From contig CAZPZD010000029.1 of the NCBI GenBank assembly GCA_964590515.1, forward strand, positions 1 to 31,075: a stretch of 31,075 nt of DNA. The letters run 5' to 3'. Origin of the DNA: JADFRG01 sp964590515. Its GTDB lineage: Bacteria > Chloroflexota > Anaerolineae > Anaerolineales > E44-bin32. This document shows positions 6,506 through 16,126 of the stretch, in pieces. The notes under the pieces were generated by a model that worked only from the letters and a program-made list of their open reading frames with translations, was not told where the DNA came from and made no database searches. Position 1 is the stretch's first letter. Every line of letters begins with the position of its first letter. The translations under genes were made by a program, and so were the position numbers.

Positions 6506-8076
6506 GGCCTTGCCTGCCACAGCTCGGCGAGTATAGCACAGCCACCGCACGGAGCAAACGAGGACGCCTCCCAGCGGTAAACCGCCATGTTCTCCGACCC
6601 GGCCGCGGGGCTGAATCTGCCACCGCTCTCGTAGACCGGATCCCGACCCGCGGTGAGCTGCGGATACCAACCGGGAAAGGTCACCAGGTATTCGGCCCCG
6701 CGCTCAGAGAGGTAGCGGGCCAGCGCCGGTTCGTCCCTCAGGATTGGCACCACGCTTGGATCGATCAATCCGGCCAAATCTATCAGCGTCCGATGACCAA
6801 AGTAGCCGAGCGCCCCGATGTCGTGGGCGGCGACTACCGCGCTCTCGGGGGTGTGGGCCTCTACCCAACGTGCCGTCTCCACCATTTCCGATTCGATGAT
6901 GGCCACATCTCGGCCATAGGCCCGGGCGCCGGCGAGCCAGAAATAACCGGCGATGATCGGCACCAGAGCGATCCAGGTCCGGGAAAGGACTCGACTCGCG
7001 AAGAGGCCGGAACGTAGCTGTAGACCGCCCAACATCCCGGCACCGGCCAGCGCCATCCACACCGGGAGCACCGGGATTGCATATCGGCCGTGCTGATAGG
7101 TCGCCGGCAGGCGCGCCGCGTAGAGCCCGATGTAGGCTGCGGACCATACCAGCCCGAGCAGCCGATCCCAGCGGCGAGCGCGCAACTGAGCGATGACGAA
7201 GAGCACCAGCCCTGGAACGAGTACGGCCATCACTCCGACCAGCGGGCCTCCTGGATCCAATCCACTGGCCCCCAGCCAGCCGCCGGGAATTCCGGCCTGG
7301 GCGGCCAGCCGAGTTGCGAATGGGAGTTCTTGCAGCGCGGCATACTCGGCCTGCTTGGCGAAGGCTGTATTCGGCCACCACTCGCCAGACAACGACCGCT
7401 GCCAGAGCAGGTAGGGAACCAGCACGGCCGCCAGTCCGACCGCCAGCCGAGCCAGGTCCGGGACAATCTTCCGCCGTTCTCCCAGCAGCAACCGGCCAAG
7501 CGGGAGCCCCACCAGGGTCACCGCATCGGGTCGTAACCATACTCCCACCCCAATCAGCAGGCCGAGCCGACCCGGGCCAAGCCGCCCGGTTTCGCCGGCC
7601 AGCAGGACCAGCACGGCCAGCCCCGCCACCGTCAGAGTTTCCATACCCGACAGGCCGGCCCAGACCAGATGCCACTCGAAGCCAATGAGCAGGGCCAACG
7701 TCCATGCCCAGCCGGCGCGCTCCGGCACAAGAGCCTGGACCCACCGGGCGGCCAACCAGGCCACGACCCCCAGCACGGTCATTCCTACCGCGTAGGCGAA
7801 AAACAAAGGATTGACCCGGAGCCAATACCCGACCGCCAACACGCCGGTCCAGAGCGGAGCCGTCGAGCCGGCACTGGAGTCGCCCGGAAGGAACGCCCAC
7901 TGATTGAGTTCGACCAGGTTGCGGGCATAGGTCTGGTGGATCCAAGCGTCATCCAGTGGCAGCCCGAGCCGGAAGGTTTGCTGGGCGGTCCACAGGTATA
8001 AGGCCGCGGAAGCGAGCAGGACAAGTGCCGCGAGACCGGCCGCCGAAGGCCTGGCGATCCGCAGGCTCGGCCTCAC
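6502..8076 (-). CDS. GT-C membrane glycosyltransferase, AftB/ZomB-like
   Basis: A 524-residue polytopic membrane protein with about 10-12 hydrophobic segments. Right after the first helix comes LDDAWIHQTYARNL with D42/D43, the acidic pair in the first extracytoplasmic loop that serves as catalytic base or metal ligand in GT-C enzymes. The extracytoplasmic C-terminal domain holds AHDIGALGYFGHRTLIDLAGLIDP (about 418-440), a feature of AftB/ZomB-type proteins. The start is GTG at 8076, which overlaps the stop of the previous gene as GTGA. The longer in-frame extension to 8835 lies inside that gene and is rejected. Donor and acceptor are unknown; a polyprenyl-phosphate sugar donor is expected from the superfamily. 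It is a paralogue of the plus-strand gene ending at 21938. Confidence 0.88.
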   Translation of the reverse strand: MRPSLRIARPSAAGLAALVLLASAALYLWTAQQTFRLGLPLDDAWIHQTYARNLVELNQWAFLPGDSSAGSTAPLWTGVLAVGYWLRVNPLFFAYAVGMTVLGVVAWLAARWVQALVPERAGWAWTLALLIGFEWHLVWAGLSGMETLTVAGLAVLVLLAGETGRLGPGRLGLLIGVGVWLRPDAVTLVGLPLGRLLLGERRKIVPDLARLAVGLAAVLVPYLLWQRSLSGEWWPNTAFAKQAEYAALQELPFATRLAAQAGIPGGWLGASGLDPGGPLVGVMAVLVPGLVLFVIAQLRARRWDRLLGLVWSAAYIGLYAARLPATYQHGRYAIPVLPVWMALAGAGMLGGLQLRSGLFASRVLSRTWIALVPIIAGYFWLAGARAYGRDVAIIESEMVETARWVEAHTPESAVVAAHDIGALGYFGHRTLIDLAGLIDPSVVPILRDEPALARYLSERGAEYLVTFPGWYPQLTAGRDPVYESGGRFSPAAGSENMAVYRWEASSFAPCGGCAILAELWQARP

Positions 8077-9617
8077 CTCTGGACGACCTCCAGCAGATAG
8101 ACCGGTCTCCCGAATGGGTCGGCGATCTGGTCGGCCAGCCGCAACCACGGAAGCGACCCAGGATCGGCATAAAGTGGATCGAGTTGAGAGGGGTGATTGG
8201 ATTCCAAGACAACCCAATCCACCTGATACCGACGCACGACCGCGTGCAAGGTTTCCGCCGGGCCATTCGGAATCACGACCGCTTCGCGGCCGGTCGCCAA
8301 ACTGAATCCGGGCGGATTGTTGACCGCCACCCGCCCCTCCAATTCTGACAATCGATCGCCTACTTCCGAGTAGGTTTGCAGACCCGCGTCCCAACCCTGG
8401 CCGGCCGCGGCCGGGATCGCCAGCCGGAGAGCAACCAGCCCGATGGTCAACCCGGCCGCCAGCACCATCGCGGCCATACCCAGCACCCGGCGGGCCTGGC
8501 CGAGGTCCCAACTGCGCTTCCGCCCCGCCCAGTCGATCGCCCCCCGCAGCCCGACCGGGGCGAGCGCCCAGAGTACCGGCATCGCGGCGGCGCTCGAGTG
8601 AAAGAACGCCCCCCGCGGCCCGATGAAGGGAAAGACGATCGTCATCACCCCGAACAGCAACCCGAGGTAATAGATCGGCAAGCGGACCAGCGGTCTCGAC
8701 CAAAGCCGGATGGCCCCAAGCAGCATGAAGGGCCCCAGGAAGACCAGCCCATTCTCCGCCACTACCCTCGCCGAATTCCACAATAGCGCTGACCCGCGAG
8801 CCGCGAGCAGGGTCGCCAGGCCCGCCTGCCGCCACCGCTCGAAATTCAGCAGCTCGGCCGGATAACTGAACAGGTCGTCATAGCTCAACATCCACAGCAG
8901 ACGGAGGCCGCTCGGATTCGCGACGCTCCCAACTACTGAGAGGTTTCTGAGCCACCAGGGCCCAACCACGAGGACGAACCCGACGAGCAGCGCCCCTAGC
9001 CCGCGGGCCCGGTTCTGCTTGCTGAGGAGCAGCGCCAGCATCGCGATCGCCAGCAGCAGCAGGCCGTCCGCCCGGGCAAGGCCTCCAAGTCCGGTCACGA
9101 TACCGACCGCCAGCCATCCCCGAGCGGTTTGTTTCCCCATCGCCAATGCCATGAGCCAGAACGCGATCGCCCCAAGAGCCGCGTAGACGGCGAAGGCGTC
9201 CGTGGTCACAAAGAACGGAAGGAAAAACCCGGAGAAGGCGGCCAACAGCCCGGCTTGGGTTGCCAGCTCTCGATCCCGAGTGAACTCGAATCCAATTCTG
9301 GCAGCGAGCAGCGGCAAGGCAGCCGCAATCAACACGAATGGCGCCTGGGCCGCGCGAAAGGATTCGCCGAAGAGGGTCATTGAGCCTGCCGCGACCAATG
9401 AGGCGAGCGGTAGCCAATACAGGTGGGAGGGATGCGGTATCTGGTTTGGGCCGTCGAGGTAGTTCCACAGCACGGGCTCGTTCAACCCCTTGCCTTGCGC
9501 CAACTGCTCGGCGGTGAGCATGTAGTAGTCCGCGTCCATATAGCCCGGCCCGCTAACCCAGATCGCCGCCACCAGGGAGGTTGCCAGGCCAATGCCTAAA
9601 AGGAAGGGAATCCTCAC
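8073..9617 (-). CDS. GT-C membrane glycosyltransferase, GT39/ArnT-like fold
   Basis: A 514-residue multi-pass protein. The first helix (about 5-22) is followed by GYMDADYYMLTAEQLAQGKG with D28 and D30 in the catalytic first loop. PHPSHLYWLPL follows (about 60-70), the His-Pro element seen after the catalytic loop in PMT_2-type proteins. At least nine more hydrophobic segments and a soluble C-terminal domain ending in VYLLEVVQR come after. The start is GTG at 9617, nine bases after the preceding stop; the ribosome binding site is weak, suggesting coupling. Substrate unknown. The alternative of a sugar-independent membrane protein seems unlikely given the acidic loop motif. Confidence 0.85.
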   Translation of the reverse strand: MRIPFLLGIGLATSLVAAIWVSGPGYMDADYYMLTAEQLAQGKGLNEPVLWNYLDGPNQIPHPSHLYWLPLASLVAAGSMTLFGESFRAAQAPFVLIAAALPLLAARIGFEFTRDRELATQAGLLAAFSGFFLPFFVTTDAFAVYAALGAIAFWLMALAMGKQTARGWLAVGIVTGLGGLARADGLLLLAIAMLALLLSKQNRARGLGALLVGFVLVVGPWWLRNLSVVGSVANPSGLRLLWMLSYDDLFSYPAELLNFERWRQAGLATLLAARGSALLWNSARVVAENGLVFLGPFMLLGAIRLWSRPLVRLPIYYLGLLFGVMTIVFPFIGPRGAFFHSSAAAMPVLWALAPVGLRGAIDWAGRKRSWDLGQARRVLGMAAMVLAAGLTIGLVALRLAIPAAAGQGWDAGLQTYSEVGDRLSELEGRVAVNNPPGFSLATGREAVVIPNGPAETLHAVVRRYQVDWVVLESNHPSQLDPLYADPGSLPWLRLADQIADPFGRPVYLLEVVQR

Positions 9618-9626
9618 CTGACTAAC

Positions 9627-11198
9627 CTACCCTTCCGCCGCCGCCCGGCGAGATTCGAAGTGATGAAGCTGGGCCTCACCAAAGGACATCACGGTATCTT
9701 CGGAAAAGTTGGCCGTCAACCAGGCCAAGGCCGGGTGCTCCGGCGCGCCGAGTGCCGCGTATTCGGCGATCTCACGCGGAAAGATCAAAAACCAGACCCC
9801 CGGCGCGTCGCCAATCGCGGTCCGGGCGTCCGGTTGGGCGATCAAACGAAGTTGGCGTTGGGTGGCGAGGGCGAGGGTGTCGGATCCGCTGCCCGGCGGG
9901 TCGGCCAGGTACTCCTGATCGAGGTCCGGAGCATAGTATTCGGAGGGAATGGCCGTGAGCTTGTTGCTGTGGAGCAAGGATTCGCCGCGCGTCTTGTGAG
10001 CCTCGACGTAGTTCACAATGTCCTCATACGGCGCGTAGGGGAACCCGCGATACGTCCAGTAGCTAGCCAGGCCAACGATGAAACTCACCCCCACCAGAAT
10101 TCGGGCTGTCCAGCGGAAGGTGGTCGGGACTTCAGATCCACCAATCACCCAGCCCAGAAAGAACAGGAAAGCCACTCCGGCTGGCAGCATTGCTCGGTCC
10201 AGGTACACCGGTTGCCAGAGCGAAACCACACCCATCATGAGCAGCGGCGCGAAGGCCAGGTAGGCCGACCCGAGTGCAATTGGCCCCTCCCCCGCCCGCC
10301 CCCGGTACGCTCTGAAGAGTGCCCAGGCGCCAAGCCCGATGAGCAGGACCTGCGAAAACAGGATGATCGGCACTCCCCAGCCTGGCAGCGGCGACCCCCC
10401 AAGGTAAATCAGCATCGTCCTCAGGATTTCAGCCAGTCCGGGCCTCGAGATCCAGTAGGCTGCTTGAACCCGGCCGATCTGGGAGGGCAATCGAATCAAC
10501 CACGGCCCGTAGAGGACCAACGCGAGCAGGCCGCTCAGCAGAGTTGCCCGGGCTGCCTTCCAGTTTCGCAGGTAGATCGGGATGAGCACCAGCGGGATCA
10601 GGAACAGCGCGGCCAGCGCATGGGTGTACTGGGCCGCGGCCGCCAGAACCGAGAAACCCATCCATCGCAGCCAGCCGCCCTTTCGTATTGCCGCCCGGAA
10701 CAGAGTGGCCGCCGCGACCAATTCGAGCGCCAGCAGACCGTACATTCGGATTTCCTGCGCGTAGTGGACCTGGAAGGGTGACAGCGCCGCCAGCCCGCCG
10801 ATCCAGGTCCCCAACCGAGGGCCAAAAACGGCCCGTCCCCCGAGATAGGTCATTCCCACTAACCCCAGCCCAATCAGGACCGAAAGTGATCGCATCGCCA
10901 GAGGAGTGGTGCCGAAGATCTGTCCCCACTCCCAGAGCAACAGGTAATATCCGAGCGGGTGGACGTCGGCCGCGATCCCACCCTCCGGTGACAGGGTGGC
11001 CTGCACCATCGCAGTCGGGCCTTTCGCGGAAAGCAGAATGGCGAACGCTTCGTCGTACCAGAGCGGCTTGGTGGCCAGGCCCGGAAGCCGGACGACCAAG
11101 GCCACGACCAGAATCGCCAGCCAGGCCCGCCGCTGCGGCCACCGAAATTGCGGCGAAGGATTTCCCGGTGGCTGGATCGGTACCTCTGGTTCAGCCAT
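9627..11198 (-). CDS. GT-C membrane glycosyltransferase, PMT_2/GT39-like
   Basis: A 523-residue protein and one of the clearest PMT_2-type members of the cluster. After helix 1 comes LWYDEAFAILLSAKG with D49/E50, then ADVHPLGYYLLLWEWG (the HPxxYY element) and LSPFQVHYAQEIRMYGLL, a motif typical of the family in loop 4. A soluble C-terminal domain closes the chain. ATG at 11198 overlaps the preceding stop as TGATG. A TTG codon one triplet earlier (11201) is possible but less likely. PMT_2 proteins move mannose or other sugars from polyprenyl-phosphate to protein or lipid acceptors outside the membrane; the specific reaction cannot be read from the sequence. Confidence 0.88.
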   Translation of the reverse strand: MAEPEVPIQPPGNPSPQFRWPQRRAWLAILVVALVVRLPGLATKPLWYDEAFAILLSAKGPTAMVQATLSPEGGIAADVHPLGYYLLLWEWGQIFGTTPLAMRSLSVLIGLGLVGMTYLGGRAVFGPRLGTWIGGLAALSPFQVHYAQEIRMYGLLALELVAAATLFRAAIRKGGWLRWMGFSVLAAAAQYTHALAALFLIPLVLIPIYLRNWKAARATLLSGLLALVLYGPWLIRLPSQIGRVQAAYWISRPGLAEILRTMLIYLGGSPLPGWGVPIILFSQVLLIGLGAWALFRAYRGRAGEGPIALGSAYLAFAPLLMMGVVSLWQPVYLDRAMLPAGVAFLFFLGWVIGGSEVPTTFRWTARILVGVSFIVGLASYWTYRGFPYAPYEDIVNYVEAHKTRGESLLHSNKLTAIPSEYYAPDLDQEYLADPPGSGSDTLALATQRQLRLIAQPDARTAIGDAPGVWFLIFPREIAEYAALGAPEHPALAWLTANFSEDTVMSFGEAQLHHFESRRAAAEG

Positions 11199-13285
11199 CA
11201 AGGCAGCCGGTATAAGACGTAGGCATCACCGAATGCCTCATCCATTACCAGATCTTCGGTCAAGAAGCGCTCGAGGGCTTGCCAGTCCGCATCATCCAGT
11301 GGATCAAAGCCGGCCCTGCGAACCGCATCCGCGCCTAACCGATAGTACAGCACGTGGGTGACCCCTTGCCTGCCCCACCCGGCGAGCACTTCGCCGGGAC
11401 CCGCGCCAAGCCGGCGTTCATGCCACCAACGATCCAGCAGCGAATCCGGCTCGCAGATCAACCCGGAGGGACAGTAATAGCTGCGGGGTTCCCATAAGAA
11501 TCGGACCCGACTGCCCTCCGGTAACCCTTCGAGCGCCTGCATGGCCACCGCATGCTGGCCCAGTCGGGAGCTTAAGAAATCCTGCTCGGCCTCCGACCCG
11601 CCGATTACTCGCAGCGGTGAGGCGGCGAAGAAGCCCAATCCAACCTGCAGCGCGGTCAGCGCCAGGACGAAGCCGAGCAGGCCGCCGATGATGAAGCGGG
11701 CGGAGCGGCCTCGGCGCCCAAGCGAGCCAACCCCATCAACACCGGCCGCCGCAAGGACCGCCAGCTCGGGAAGCACTGGGAACAGCAATCGGGTCTGCAC
11801 GAGCAGTTGTGAAAACGCCAGTTGGGCCAGCCAGCCGAGATAGGCAGCTGAGCACAGGACCAGGAGTGCGTTCTTCAGCTTGGTGCGCTCGGAGAGCGCA
11901 CCCCTGAATCCCAGCAGTGCCAGCGGGATGAGCGCAAGCAGGATCGGTCCGATGGTCGCACCATAGCTCGGGTGGCCTTCGAAGTAGGCGCCTTCCAGCC
12001 CCCAAATCGTCGCATCCCACGGGGCGACGAGGAGCTCGCCAAAGCCAAGACCGGTCCCCCCCCGGCTGTACCAGGCGGCCCGAAAGGGATCCCAAAACTT
12101 GCCGGAAAAGAGGAAGGGGTAAATCGGATTGGAGGTCAGGACCCAGTTCTTCAAGAGGAATGGAACCAGAAAAACGCAAACAGATCCCCCGAACAGCGCG
12201 GCCTCCGCGAATGAACGGCGGCGCAAGTAGCAGACCAAGACCAGGCCGGCCACCATCCATACCGCCGTGTACTTGGTGTTGAGGGCGAGGCTGGCCAACA
12301 GGCCGGCGAGGACGATCTGCGCGATTCGCTCAGTTCCCAACGACTGTGCCGGTCCGCCAGGGTGGGCGGAGTTGGCCGTCAGCAGCACGAAACTCGCCAG
12401 GCCGGCGTAAGCCACGATCCATTCCACGTAGGCCCAGCCCAGGAGCAGCTGGGCCGTTGGTACTGCAAGCAAGATCGCCGCGGCGAGCCAGCTGCGCCCA
12501 GGTGCCACTCGCCGCGTTACCTGCGGGAGCAAGGCAAGCGTGAGCAGGCCGAAGCACAGGTGGATCAGCTGAGGTACCCGATCGCCGGCTAGCAGCATCC
12601 CCCACAGGAAGAGCATCGAACCGGCCTGCGGGAACCCGAGGTAAGGGAGATCCAGGTTGTGGCTGAGCCGGCCGGCCTCGATGTATTGCTCTGGTCCGGT
12701 GAGGTGGTAGACCAATGAATCCCAGGCTGTCGGTGGCGCGAGGGCCGAAATCGCCGCGAGCAAAAACATTCCGAGGACAAACCCGGCCAGCCACCGGTCG
12801 ACCCGTGCCTCCGGCAGGCGGACTCTCCGGCCCCGAAGCAGGCGGACCATGTCCCTCAGTGCGAACGGCAGCGAGATCCCCGCGATCCCCCAGGCCGCCC
12901 AACGGCTGTACGCCCCAACCGCCCCGATCGCCAGGACCAGGTAACCCAGGCCCGCCAGGCCGGCGCCGAGCTGCAAGGCGATCTGTGACCTCCCCTCCAT
13001 GCCTCGCAGCACCCGCATCCACGGGCGGCCCAACACGATCGCAACTCCAAGGGTCGCAAGGAGGCCGGCCAGCGAACCAGCCGACTTGGCGAGCGCGTCG
13101 AGCCGCAGTTCAGCCAGCCCCCCGACGACTGCGGCGGGCGCCCCGGCAATGGCCGCAAACTGATCCGGGCTGCCCGGCTTATGAACGGCGAAGTACGCGC
13201 TGGTCACGATGAGTACCCATGCCACCGCAACGATGGGCAGCAGCCTCCGCCATCGGCGGTGCGGCGTGCTTTCCTTAAGGATCAT
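11198..13285 (-). CDS. Large GT-C-like membrane glycosyltransferase with extra N-terminal helices
   Basis: 695 residues, the longest protein of the cluster. The presumed catalytic loop, PPTAWDSLVYHLTGPEQYIEAG with D189, comes after about five hydrophobic segments rather than after the first. An N-terminal module of roughly 165 residues has therefore been added. PYLGFPQAGSMLFL and WAYVEWIVAYAGL follow, typical of polytopic glycosyltransferases whose loop carries a D-x-x-x-Y-H-L element. The C-terminal soluble domain ends in DAYVLYRLP. The ATG at 13285 overlaps the upstream stop as ATGA; an in-frame extension to 13501 would lie inside that upstream gene. Substrate unknown. Confidence 0.82.
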   Translation of the reverse strand: MILKESTPHRRWRRLLPIVAVAWVLIVTSAYFAVHKPGSPDQFAAIAGAPAAVVGGLAELRLDALAKSAGSLAGLLATLGVAIVLGRPWMRVLRGMEGRSQIALQLGAGLAGLGYLVLAIGAVGAYSRWAAWGIAGISLPFALRDMVRLLRGRRVRLPEARVDRWLAGFVLGMFLLAAISALAPPTAWDSLVYHLTGPEQYIEAGRLSHNLDLPYLGFPQAGSMLFLWGMLLAGDRVPQLIHLCFGLLTLALLPQVTRRVAPGRSWLAAAILLAVPTAQLLLGWAYVEWIVAYAGLASFVLLTANSAHPGGPAQSLGTERIAQIVLAGLLASLALNTKYTAVWMVAGLVLVCYLRRRSFAEAALFGGSVCVFLVPFLLKNWVLTSNPIYPFLFSGKFWDPFRAAWYSRGGTGLGFGELLVAPWDATIWGLEGAYFEGHPSYGATIGPILLALIPLALLGFRGALSERTKLKNALLVLCSAAYLGWLAQLAFSQLLVQTRLLFPVLPELAVLAAAGVDGVGSLGRRGRSARFIIGGLLGFVLALTALQVGLGFFAASPLRVIGGSEAEQDFLSSRLGQHAVAMQALEGLPEGSRVRFLWEPRSYYCPSGLICEPDSLLDRWWHERRLGAGPGEVLAGWGRQGVTHVLYYRLGADAVRRAGFDPLDDADWQALERFLTEDLVMDEAFGDAYVLYRLP

Positions 13286-14517
13286 TCGCGGCCACCGACT
13301 TGCGTTCTCAGCCTGCGCACTACCCACCACCTGGACCACCAGAGCCCTCCGAGCGCGAACAGTGGGACCGGCAGGTACAGTGCGGGGTGTTCCTGGTTGC
13401 CCTCGATCGTGACCAGGAACAGCGTCCACAGTCCCACAAACAATCCGAACAGGGCGATCAGAATTGGCGCGTTTGCTCCCTTCCCCCACCGCTCGTTCCA
13501 AACGCTGAATACCAAGACAAGTGCAGGAAACATGACTACGTAGTTAGTCGTCGCCGTTCGCAGTGCAATCAGGTTGGTGACGGCAATCGTCACCATTGCG
13601 GTCCACTGAAACCAACGATCCTCCTTCCCCAATGCTTGGCGCCACATGAAGGCCAGATAGATCAGCCCAAGCCCGGTCACCACGGTGGTGATCGCGCCCG
13701 ATCCGCTCGGGATCATTCCGGCCAGGATCGAGACCGGTGGTCCCACCGCCGTATAGCTGGTGTAGTCGATGATTTGTCTTGCCCACTCAATCGGCCAACT
13801 CGGGATCAAGACCAGCGATCCGGCGAGCAGCAGCGCGATGGTCCCGAGACCCCAAGTCAGGATCAGGATCCGCCGGGTCGACAAGGCCCATAAGAAGACG
13901 AAGGGGATCAGCAATACCGCCATCTGAGGCTTGGAGAGGGCCAGCCCTAGCAAGACCCCGGCAACCGCGTCGTGCCGGCGCTTTATGGCGAACAGCGCGC
14001 CGATCATGATCAAGGCCTCTAGGACTGCGAACTGCCCGAGGATCACGGCCCGAAAGCCGTGATACCACAACACCGAGAACACGATCAGAAACCGCTGTAT
14101 CCAAGCAGAGGGCCTCCAGTCGCAAAGCTGAATGCTAAGGATCGCGAGCCCCGGCAGCGCCACCTCGAGCAGGGTCATCCACAGTGCCCGGGCCAGCGGG
14201 TAGGAAATCAGGCCGAAGGGACCGAAGAAGATCATGGAGAACAGTGGATATGCGAAATGTGCGACGTCTTCCCCGGCCTCCCGGTCTGCCGGTCGTCCGT
14301 AAATCAGAGTTTGGGCCACCAGGCTGACCTGCGGGGAATAGGGGTCTCGACCAAGGACCAGCCACTGGTTAGCTCCCACCCAGCGCGCCAGAAAGTCATT
14401 CCCCCCGGGTGCCTGGACCGCCAGGCGGTAGTTGGCGATGCTCAAGCCCACCAGCACGCCGGCCACCAGCACCAGCTGCCCGAGGTTGCCTAACCATCTC
14501 GAGCCTGATCGCCTCAA
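13282..14517 (-). CDS. GT87-family (DUF2029-type) membrane mannosyltransferase-like protein
   Basis: A 411-residue polytopic protein. The first loop has GGNDFLARWVGANQWLVLGRDPYSPQ with D41, the D-F-x-x-x-W...G-x-D-P-Y signature of GT87 enzymes such as actinobacterial PimE-like polyprenol-phosphate-mannose-dependent transferases. Then comes FAYPLFSMIFFGPFGLISYPLA, also typical. It lacks the large soluble C-terminal domain of its neighbours, as expected for GT87. The start is TTG at 14517 with GGAAGG about 10 bases upstream; no in-frame ATG or GTG fits better. It overlaps the next gene by ATGA and lies 52 bases after the previous one. Confidence 0.87.
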   Translation of the reverse strand: MRRSGSRWLGNLGQLVLVAGVLVGLSIANYRLAVQAPGGNDFLARWVGANQWLVLGRDPYSPQVSLVAQTLIYGRPADREAGEDVAHFAYPLFSMIFFGPFGLISYPLARALWMTLLEVALPGLAILSIQLCDWRPSAWIQRFLIVFSVLWYHGFRAVILGQFAVLEALIMIGALFAIKRRHDAVAGVLLGLALSKPQMAVLLIPFVFLWALSTRRILILTWGLGTIALLLAGSLVLIPSWPIEWARQIIDYTSYTAVGPPVSILAGMIPSGSGAITTVVTGLGLIYLAFMWRQALGKEDRWFQWTAMVTIAVTNLIALRTATTNYVVMFPALVLVFSVWNERWGKGANAPILIALFGLFVGLWTLFLVTIEGNQEHPALYLPVPLFALGGLWWSRWWVVRRLRTQVGGRE

Positions 14518-14569
14518 ATCTCGCTATGCCTTCCTGCTTGAGCCGCGTCCGATTGACGGTTGGCGTCGG

Positions 14570-16126
14570 TCAGCGATTCGGATTCTGATGCACCTGAATA
14601 TCCCCCTCTTCCCATACGACCGGCCAGGCCTCGATCTGCTGAAGCATCTCCCTCACACCCCCCAGGTGGACCGCTCCCCACTCCCGCCAAATCGGGTCGA
14701 CCACCGCCATTCCGGCACGCGAATAGTCAGCCTCGAACTCGAATCGATCCAGAGGCACATCCGATGGGTAGTCAGCCGTCGGCTCTCCGCGGTACGCCAG
14801 TGACTGCTGGAAATCTGCCGTCTGGGGTTTCAAGGCCCAGGCCAGGGCCGGGGAGGCGACAACGAACTCCTCAGTTCCCATGGTTCGATTCACGAAGGCA
14901 GCCGCCTGCTTGGCCTGCTCGACTGGCAGGTAGGCCCACCCGTTCGCGGGCTTGAAACTTGTTCGGACCCGGGTGACTAGCTCGAAGGTGGAAACAAGGA
15001 TGGGACTGATGACGAGGAGAAACATGAGCCCGGCCGATCCGAGTGCGGTCAACCGCTGGTTTACCCAGGCGCCGGCGCCCGCGGCCGAGCACCAGGGGAT
15101 CCTGCGCAGCTGATGTTGGATGGCCTCGCGCCCAATCCCCACCAGCCAGGGGACGCCGATCCAGAGCAAGTTTGCGGTCCCCAACCCAATGAATGGAAAG
15201 AGGGGACTGATCGAGTAGAGGCGCAGCCCGGCCAGGCCCGAGGTTCGGCCGAGCAGGATCAGCGGGAGCAGGAACATGGTGAGCTGAAGCAGTCGCCAGC
15301 TCCGCGGCCGGGCCAAAAGCAGTCCGATGAGGGCGGGGGCCCACCATGGATCGGAGAGGATCAGGGTCCCGAAGTTGTAGACCACGAGTGGCAGTTGGGC
15401 CCACCAGGGGATCGCGGTCAATCGACTCGCGATGAACTCAAGATCGAATCGGAAGGCTTCCGGGACTCGCACCAGCATCCAGGCCGCGTAAAGCAGCCCG
15501 GGTGCCAAGAACACCGGAATCCCCCATGCCAGATCGCGGCGGCGGGTGACGAGCATGACTACGACCAGCGGGCCCGCCAGGGCGATCATCATGAGGTCGA
15601 TCAGCGAGCCGATCCCGATCGCGAGGGCGGCGAGCGCCAGGCCCGCCCGGCTGCGCCGGTCGAGGTAGAACCACAATCCTCCGAGCGCCAGTAATACAAG
15701 CGGCCCGAGCAGGTTGTAACTGAAGCCGATCCGACTGTAGAAAACTGCCGGAGGATAGATCGCCAGCAGCCCGCCGCTCAGCAGTCCTAGCCCGAGCGAT
15801 CCGGTGATCCGATGCGAGAGCACGAACAGCACGCCGGTCGTCAGGACTCCCGATGTTGCGGCCAGCAGCCGTAGAGTCTGGAGCGGGCTGGCATCGAGCG
15901 GAGTGAGGATCGAGGCGAGCATCGGCGCCAGCGGCAAGCGGGCGGCGAGCAAAGTGGACTGGTTGATCGCCAGGTAACGCACCTTGCCCTCGGTCAGGTG
16001 ACGGGTGATGTCTGCCAGGGTTCCTTCGTCGCTGTACCAACCGGGATTGGTCTCCAGGTTTGTGAATCGGAAAATTCCGGCCACGGCCAGCACGAACACC
16101 AGGGCGATCAATTCCCGGGCCTTCAT
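14570..16126 (-). CDS. GT-C membrane glycosyltransferase, PMT_2-like
   Basis: 518 residues. The first helix (about 5-20) is followed by NPGWYSDEGTLADITRHLTEGK with D33/E34, the expected catalytic acid pair. LPLAPMLAS (near 58-66) replaces the usual HPP element. About ten hydrophobic segments and a soluble C-terminal domain ending IQVHQNPNR follow. The ATG at 16126 overlaps the preceding stop as ATGA; the extended in-frame reading to 16648 lies inside the neighbour and is rejected. A 52-base gap to the next gene (14518-14569) holds a weak GGAAGG ribosome site and no terminator. Substrate not deducible. Confidence 0.86.
   Translation of the reverse strand: MKARELIALVFVLAVAGIFRFTNLETNPGWYSDEGTLADITRHLTEGKVRYLAINQSTLLAARLPLAPMLASILTPLDASPLQTLRLLAATSGVLTTGVLFVLSHRITGSLGLGLLSGGLLAIYPPAVFYSRIGFSYNLLGPLVLLALGGLWFYLDRRSRAGLALAALAIGIGSLIDLMMIALAGPLVVVMLVTRRRDLAWGIPVFLAPGLLYAAWMLVRVPEAFRFDLEFIASRLTAIPWWAQLPLVVYNFGTLILSDPWWAPALIGLLLARPRSWRLLQLTMFLLPLILLGRTSGLAGLRLYSISPLFPFIGLGTANLLWIGVPWLVGIGREAIQHQLRRIPWCSAAGAGAWVNQRLTALGSAGLMFLLVISPILVSTFELVTRVRTSFKPANGWAYLPVEQAKQAAAFVNRTMGTEEFVVASPALAWALKPQTADFQQSLAYRGEPTADYPSDVPLDRFEFEADYSRAGMAVVDPIWREWGAVHLGGVREMLQQIEAWPVVWEEGDIQVHQNPNR

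Noticed and set aside
6506..6670. Longer response regulator start
   Set aside because: It adds an Arg/Gly-rich segment read out of frame through the preceding glycosyltransferase. The receiver domain begins right after GTG 6505.
8077..8835. N-terminal extension of the glycosyltransferase that ends at 6502
   Set aside because: The extra 253 codons lie inside the coding region of the neighbouring glycosyltransferase. The GTG at 8076 with its GTGA overlap is the natural start.
9660..10781. A 373-codon plus-strand open frame
   Set aside because: It is the complement of a clear PMT_2-type gene. Composition is Gln/Arg/Pro/Gly-rich, as expected for an antisense shadow in GC-rich DNA, with no membrane or catalytic motif.
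13286..13501. N-terminal extension of the 11198-13285 glycosyltransferase
   Set aside because: It overlaps the GT87-like gene and reads as Arg/Pro/Gly-rich non-domain sequence. ATG 13285 overlaps the upstream stop as ATGA.
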